From Sphacelaria rigidula (Eukaryota > Phaeophyceae > Sphacelariales): a stretch of 21,583 bases of DNA. Shown piece after piece: positions 17,253 to 21,583 of this stretch. Each line of letters begins with the position of its first letter. Positions within the stretch are counted from its first letter, which is position 1. The notes under the pieces were generated by a model that saw only the letters and a list, made by a program, of their open reading frames with translations, had not been told where the DNA came from and searched no databases. Both the position numbers and the translations under genes were made by a program. Where the stretch lies: the NCBI GenBank assembly GCA_964200075.2, contig CAXNAA020000405.1:1-21583 (forward strand), given 5' to 3'.

Positions 17253-17405
17253 CTCCCGGCCCCCCCCCGCTAGTCGTGGTTCACGAAGAAATGAGGGCAN
17301 NNNNNNNNNGGTGGGGGAGGACTGGGATGAAAGCGTCGGAAAAAGTTTTTGGGTTTTCCGTCCGGGTTTGTTCTTGCGGCGCCGGCGGCCCCCCCCCCCC
17401 CCCCC
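17135..17405. repeat. Duplicated segment with two poly(C) tracts around an assembly gap
   Basis: The segment GATGAAAGCGTCGGAAA followed by GTTTTTGGGTT occurs at about 17150-17178 and again at about 17327-17355. Each copy leads into a poly(C) run (C39 at 17213-17251, C17 at 17389-17405), with a 10-N gap at 17300-17309 between. Sequence after each C run is also loosely similar. This fits one locus represented twice because reads fail past poly(C). Confidence 0.75.
17300..17309. other. Assembly gap (10 N)
   Basis: Ten consecutive N, probably a placeholder between two ends of the same locus. Confidence 0.98.
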
Positions 17406-17879
17406 GCGCGCCCATGTCTTCTCCGTTGGCGATGCCGTTTCGGTAGTTATGACGAAATACCGGACGATATTTTGCTCGGAAATGTTGAGGTCTTCCGTCG
17501 TCTTTTGAATCGAGCTTTTTGTTCAAAAATTGTACACATCGTGGGGTGTCCAATTGCTGTTATTACCCCGACTCCAAGCACGCTGTAACTACTTCTTTTT
17601 TTTTCGTACCCGTTCACGTGACCAGTGCTACGGCTGTTCCTTGAGCGGCATCCTTTCAGTACAAAAACGACAGTTGATCTAGAAATCCGTCAAACCTGGG
17701 GCTGTAGCTGAGTGACTCGTCCCTGTACATATGCCGACACGCTTGAAAAAATGGATCCAGCGCGTATGACGGTCCTCATGACCTGATGCTTTACAAAAGC
17801 AGCCCGCTCATGAAAAACTGACACATCACGAAAAGGCTGAGTTTCTTGCCTGATGCACAGGTTGATCATAACCTGTGTG
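17406..17879. other. Spacer without recognisable gene
   Basis: The open frame entering from the gap ends soon after. GCAGCCCGCTCAT near 17800-17813 recurs in reverse complement near 18222-18236. Nothing else was identified. Confidence 0.4.
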
Positions 17880-18690
17880 CAATGCTATGGTGGGGGTGCA
17901 CTCTTCGCGCAAAATATTGTCTAGTTCCGGGACTCTTCACGATTAGAGATGCACAAGAATATGGGTCAGGGCATGCCCGTTTGCAAATTCATTCGCGACA
18001 TCCCCAGCATATGAAAATAGTAATCCTGGCGAATTCTCACATAGTCGTGTTTTGGATAAGATGAAAGGCTCCTAGCGATTCTAACCTGAGAAAATATTTG
18101 TGCACCCTTACCATATCATCACTGCTCGATATTGAACTGAGGCTAGCGCACCCCTCGTTGAGGCTGAGAAGAAAACACCTTTTTTGAAAACAGTTCGCCT
18201 GATTTTCCCACAACCTCGTTACTGATGAGCGGGCTGCTACAAATTGGTCCACGGGTAATCGCTCAAAAATTGTGTCATCAGCAAATGCCCCATGCCTTGC
18301 GTAATGCCCACCCAATAGTCGCGTACATGATCGTAGTACTGACACATGGACAACCGAAGAGAGGAGCAGCCGTATTTCGGTCAAGACGAGGGGCCCCGTA
18401 TCGGGAAATGGGTGCACCACCACCGCCCAGGCCGCAAAAAACACATTCTGGGGTTGGAGGAGTGACGGGGGGGGGGGGTACCCCTCTGATCGTTGGATGA
18501 TGGCACACGGCCTGAAAGGGTGAAAAAATTGCGCGAACGAACTGAGTAAACACTGCGCCCTTTCCGGATCTTCCATCTTCTACTTATCACATATAACAGT
18601 TTCATAAAATATACAGATATCCAATCTTTGGCTCAACCTCTTGGTAGGAGTCAAAATTTCGCGAAAAAAGTACACCCCTACCGTAGCATT
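17880..18690. repeat. Region bounded by inverted ~39-bp motifs, possible element
   Basis: Left motif 17880-17919 (CAATGCTATGGTGGGGGTGC, then an AAAATATT end) matches the reverse complement of 18652-18690. A third copy lies inside at 18091-18117 in the same orientation as the right one (AAAATATTTGTGCACCCTTA). The copies are imperfect. This could be an old DNA element of about 810 bp or a set of protein-binding repeats. No target duplication was identified. Confidence 0.35.
18037..18576 (-). CDS. Hypothetical ORF, 179 aa, minus strand
   Basis: An ATG-started frame of 179 codons lies inside the inverted-motif region. An AT-rich TATATTTTAT sequence lies about 25-40 nt upstream of the ATG on the minus strand. 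The middle reads GAFADDTIFERLPVDQF and looks protein-like, but no domain is recognised. A run of 12 G (18467-18478) encodes four prolines and makes the frame vulnerable to length errors. It could be a transposon-encoded protein relic or a chance frame. Confidence 0.22.
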   Translation of the reverse strand: MEDPERAQCLLSSFAQFFHPFRPCAIIQRSEGYPPPPSLLQPQNVFFAAWAVVVHPFPDTGPLVLTEIRLLLSSVVHVSVLRSCTRLLGGHYARHGAFADDTIFERLPVDQFVAARSSVTRLWENQANCFQKRCFLLSLNEGCASLSSISSSDDMVRVHKYFLRLESLGAFHLIQNTTM

Positions 18691-18706
18691 GCTCGGCAAC
18701 TAAACA

Positions 18707-18946
18707 ACATGCTGCTTTCGAACGCTTGTTCCCTTTCAGGCTTGTTTTTATATGTCGATCAGACACTGCCTCATAATTTCAACAGTGGTGGACTAGTGGG
18801 GTGGCGGGCCTGTTCACAGAACAGCCGACAAGCTCATCAAATCAACCACGTGTGTTTGAGAGTTTCCCACGAAAAATTATGAGGCAGTGTCTGATCGAGA
18901 TATAAAAACAAGCCTGAAGGGGAAAAAGCGTTCGAACGCAGCATGT
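18707..18946. mobile_element. Foldback (hairpin) element with 73-bp arms
   Basis: Arm 18707-18779 and arm 18874-18946 are imperfect reverse complements separated by a 94-nt loop. The arms contain ACATGCTGCTTTCGAACGC, CAGGCTTGTTTTTATAT and CGATCAGACACTGCCTCATA. The RNA or single strand would form a long hairpin. The structure is typical of foldback or MITE elements. No coding content is recognised. Confidence 0.65.
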
Positions 18947-18969
18947 CCACCCGCTTAGCGATCAATCAG

Positions 18970-19032
18970 CATGCTGCTTTGGACGCTTGTTCCTCTCCAC
19001 GCGCTTCTTTTTTCGGTCTCGATCAGACACGG
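18970..19032 (+). repeat. Third, diverged copy of the foldback arm
   Basis: CATGCTGCTTTGGACGCTTG and a later TCTCGATCAGACAC repeat the left arm of the neighbouring foldback in direct orientation with divergence. GGTGGACTA, which occurs in the loop at about 18786, recurs near 19121, so a whole second foldback copy may have decayed here. Confidence 0.5.
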
Positions 19033-19862
19033 CCCAAGCCAGGGATGAGGCCCAGGAGGAGCGGAGTGACTATCCTGAGCAATCACGGCTGTCAACATGG
19101 TCCCTTTGTTCCCCCGTAGGTGGACTACACGGGTGGACTGCTTCGCTGAGTAGCCGTATTTCTCACTTTGGTCATGGCGAGTAGATAACATGGGCACAAA
19201 CAATGTCCTCTTCACTCCGCTCGCGGTCTTTACCGCCTGCCTGACCCCTCTTGCGTTGCAGGATAGCTGCAAACTGTACGTGATGTTTTGAAGATGAGAG
19301 TAGCTGCCTAGTCTAATCCACAGAAATGAAAAAAATCAAGAGAAGCATGTGTAGTGCACCCATGACGGATCCGTGACTACTGTAGATCAAGACACCCGTT
19401 CTCCCATCAAGGTTGATATTTTGTGGCTGTGGTATTCGTAGACCACGGGGGGGGGGGCAATTTCGAAGCCGCAACAATCCTCGTGGTTCACACTGTGACT
19501 ATTCCTCATTCAGCGTTCACGCACGAATGAAGGTGAGCGACGTGCTCGCGTAAATGGTTTCAGCCACGGATGGTCCATACACAGAAACTGTCCGACAGAC
19601 TCCGCACGGACATGCCAGGATTTTCGCCGGTCAAAAATCCCCACATCAGCCACAAGGTGGAGAGAAGAAAAGCATTTCTCCAGACTACTTGTGCACCCAA
19701 CACCGCCCCCTCTCGCCCTTCCGTTACTCATGCCTAATCGGCTATAATAACAGAGATGAACTAGCGGCGCGGCGCACGCGTGCGCGCGCGTATGACGAGA
19801 AAACGCCAAATCAGGAACAATATGACGCTTTTTGAGGGAGGGAGGGGAAGGGGGCGATAGAG
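19033..19862. other. Spacer with a G11 run, no supported gene
   Basis: G11 at 19447-19457. Open frames exist on both strands, including a 218-codon minus frame at 19510-20166 that runs through a repeat unit and has no recognised domain. I do not call it a gene. Confidence 0.35.
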
Positions 19863-19958
19863 GTGTACTCATGACCTTGCATGCCGTTGTCATGAGACCA
19901 TTGACCTCGCATCCCGACAAAGCCGGGACGGAGCACGCTGCGCTTTCGCCGGACCAGG
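19863..19958 (+). repeat. G-tract/TGTACTCATG repeat, unit A
   Basis: A 96-bp unit starting GTGTACTCATGA and ending CGGACCAGG, preceded by a G-rich tract. About 86% identical by hand count to unit C at 21043-21138. Confidence 0.75.
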
Positions 19959-20479
19959 TTCGCAAGCGATCACCAAGGAACGGGGGAGAGGCTTTCACAC
20001 TTCCAACACCTCCCCTTCGTGATGACGTTTGAGCGTATGAGTCCGTCGTTCGTCTCGAGGGACCGACTGCCGCATGCGATCCCTCCCTCGGTACCTCCCT
20101 CACTGACATTCTGGTATCGCCTGTTGTAGTGGATCCGCACTCCCACAGCGCGTCCACTCTCCTCACTTTTTTTTTTCGCGAATCGCGTCCTTATATGCTC
20201 TAAATGGCTGGCCGTCGGTGAGCCAGCGACACTATGGGGACGAGGACGAGGCTGGATCAACATACTTTTTTCTTGAGTTCGGACAAAAAACAAGGTTGCC
20301 TGATTCCCACTCCTCCACTCGATAGCTCGTCATTTTTTCTTCTCCTTTGGTCGTGCCTTGTTGAAGAAGAGCAACACCCACATGATGAAGATTAGAGAGA
20401 AAGAGAAGGGAAAACACGTGAAGCTTGCGCAAAAGCTGACCGCAATTTCTAGATCAGTCGGAGGGCATGCATGCACGTG
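19959..20479. other. Spacer without recognisable gene
   Basis: Mixed composition with a T9 run near 20170. No feature was identified apart from the shadow frames already mentioned. Confidence 0.4.
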
Positions 20480-20505
20480 TATATATATATATATATATAT
20501 ATATA
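20480..20505. repeat. (TA)13 microsatellite
   Basis: A 26-nt perfect TA run flanked by CACGTG and CGTTGC. Confidence 0.95.
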
Positions 20506-20937
20506 CGTTGCACTATGGAGGATAGAGAGATATATCGATGAGCTATCTAGTACGGAAATACCTGCAGTCTAGAATATCCCGGAAAAACAAGAAAACAACC
20601 AAAACACACCACGAAAATAAACGCACTACGACGTCTACTGGCTGTACGACTGAGTGCACTCAATATCGAATGGCTTCAACGCCGCCCCCCCCTCCTCCCC
20701 CCCCCACCCTCTCCGCGCTTTTCTTTCTCTTCAGTACGTCGAGTACACCGTGAACAGCTCAAATTTTTGCTTCCCCCTAGGCAAAGATCCAATCAGATCG
20801 GGCAGCACATCCTCAAGCACATCCTGGGGAGGGCAGGGGGTTGCATACGACGAGATCAGGGCGGATGGGGGGCGGGAGGGGGGAGAGAAAAGAGGGCGTG
20901 ACATCAACCTTAGCTCACTGCATTGATCATGTAATTA
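20506..20937. other. Spacer with C-rich and G-rich tracts
   Basis: A C-rich tract with short interruptions lies at about 20683-20706. A G-rich, quadruplex-prone tract lies at about 20866-20885. No gene is recognised. Confidence 0.4.
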
Positions 20938-21252
20938 ACCCTAATCCTGTAAGGGGCGGGGCGGGGAGTGTACTCATGATCATGCATGCCACAGTCATAT
21001 GACCATTGACCTCGGGGGGGGAGGTACTCATGGCTGATTTGGGTGTACTCATGATCATGCCTGGCATAGTCATGAGACCATTGGCCTCGCATCCCTACAA
21101 AGCCGGGACGGAACACGCCGGGTTTTCCCCGGACCAGGCGGGGGGGTGCATACTCATTTGTTGCCTGCCTCAGTCGTTTGATCATTGACCACGCATCCCG
21201 TTCGAGACGGAGTATTATCCCGCACCAGGAGAGACACGAGAAGGATTAGGGT
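20938..21252. repeat. Repeat block flanked by ACCCTAATCCT inverted repeats
   Basis: ACCCTAATCCT (20938-20948) and its exact reverse complement (21242-21252) flank units B (20968-21014, first half only), a fragment at about 21023-21040, C (21043-21138) and D (21146-21229, diverged). Each unit follows a G tract and starts with a variant of TGTACTCATG. The unit includes the palindrome CATGATCATG and the segments CATTGACCTCGCATCCC and GCCGGGACGG. The 11-bp ends could be termini of a small element. Their CCCTAA core resembles telomeric repeat, but only once per side. Confidence 0.6.
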
Positions 21253-21583
21253 GGGAATAGACTGGCACTGCGAGAAGTAAGACTTCCCCTTTGACGAAAC
21301 GTGTGGTGCGTCAAGGTGCATCTTCTCCAACTTGAAGCGGTGGAGTCAGCAGTGTAGCGATCTTTCCTCCCGTTGCGCCGCCCCAGGCAAAAATACATGT
21401 GCTCTCGGTGCGGATAATGACGTAAGCTTGGTACAAGCAGTGTCAGCACGATCGTATCTAACGAGACCCTGAGAAGACAATCGACCCCCACAACTGAAAA
21501 CAATAGTCAGGGCATATCTCAATGGCCGGTTAAGATCACCACAACGGGGGGGTGTTCTCATGTGTTAAGGGGGGGGAGGGTGT
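21253..21583. other. Right edge of the window, with one more repeat start
   Basis: No gene is recognised. At 21552-21563 a G tract followed by GTGTTCTCATG repeats the beginning of the repeat unit, followed by further G tracts to the window end. The array may continue beyond it. Confidence 0.4.

Noticed and set aside
17110-17553. Proline-rich open frames across the second gap
   Set aside because: Same cause: poly(C), N bases and a duplicated flank.
19510-20166. 218-codon minus-strand frame
   Set aside because: It runs through a repeat unit, has no recognised domain, and its length is compatible with chance at this GC content.

Overview
The window looks like a low-gene-density eukaryotic nuclear scaffold. 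It has long non-coding spacers, intron-like splice signals, a TATA/AATAAA-type cassette, many poly(C)/poly(G) tracts, decayed transposable elements and two 10-N assembly gaps. Mixed GC content, Ala/Gly/Ser-rich coding sequence and abundant C/G homopolymers fit a stramenopile, most plausibly a brown alga (Ectocarpus-like). That assignment is inference from composition only.

Only one gene is convincing: a + strand gene at 13731-15374 encoding a 547-residue protein. It ends in a C2H2C4 RING finger whose zinc-ligand spacing is identical to that of animal MDM2, followed by an MDM2-like C-terminal tail. Its upstream flank has a C-rich tract and a possible 5' intron (13050-13720) whose removal would join an in-frame upstream exon. 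Its downstream flank is G/T-rich and A-poor, like a long 3'UTR.

Layout. 1-1563: unrecognised coding-like + strand sequence, with a possible two-exon small gene at 1081-1563. 1564-2440: AT-rich spacer. 2441-3257: an element with ~45-bp terminal inverted repeats that carries a minimal TATA, hairpin, 35-codon ORF and AATAAA cassette. 3258-4348: spacer with a weak minus ORF. 4349-4525: first poly(C)/N gap. 4658-5056 and 8567-8810: copies of a ~240-bp MITE-like family ending in GATAGCCCCC. 5084-8222: a decayed retroelement-like unit with 146-bp direct terminal repeats, Ala/Pro-rich gag-like frames and two inverted internal duplications. 9662-10630: a decayed reading frame of unknown family. 10631-12945: spacer with cryptic CTGTACT repetition and a G-quadruplex-prone tract. 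12946-17110: the RING gene and its flanks. 17135-17405: second poly(C)/N gap. 17880-18690: a region with inverted boundary motifs and a 179-codon minus ORF. 18707-19032: a foldback element plus an extra arm copy. 19863-21583: a G-tract plus TGTACTCATG repeat array.

No operon, tRNA, rRNA, CRISPR array or bacterial feature was found. The genes do not form a recognisable pathway: the picture is one cellular RING gene embedded in repeat-rich, rearranged DNA. Both N gaps appear to be false gaps, because the same sequence, with noise, lies on both sides of each one.
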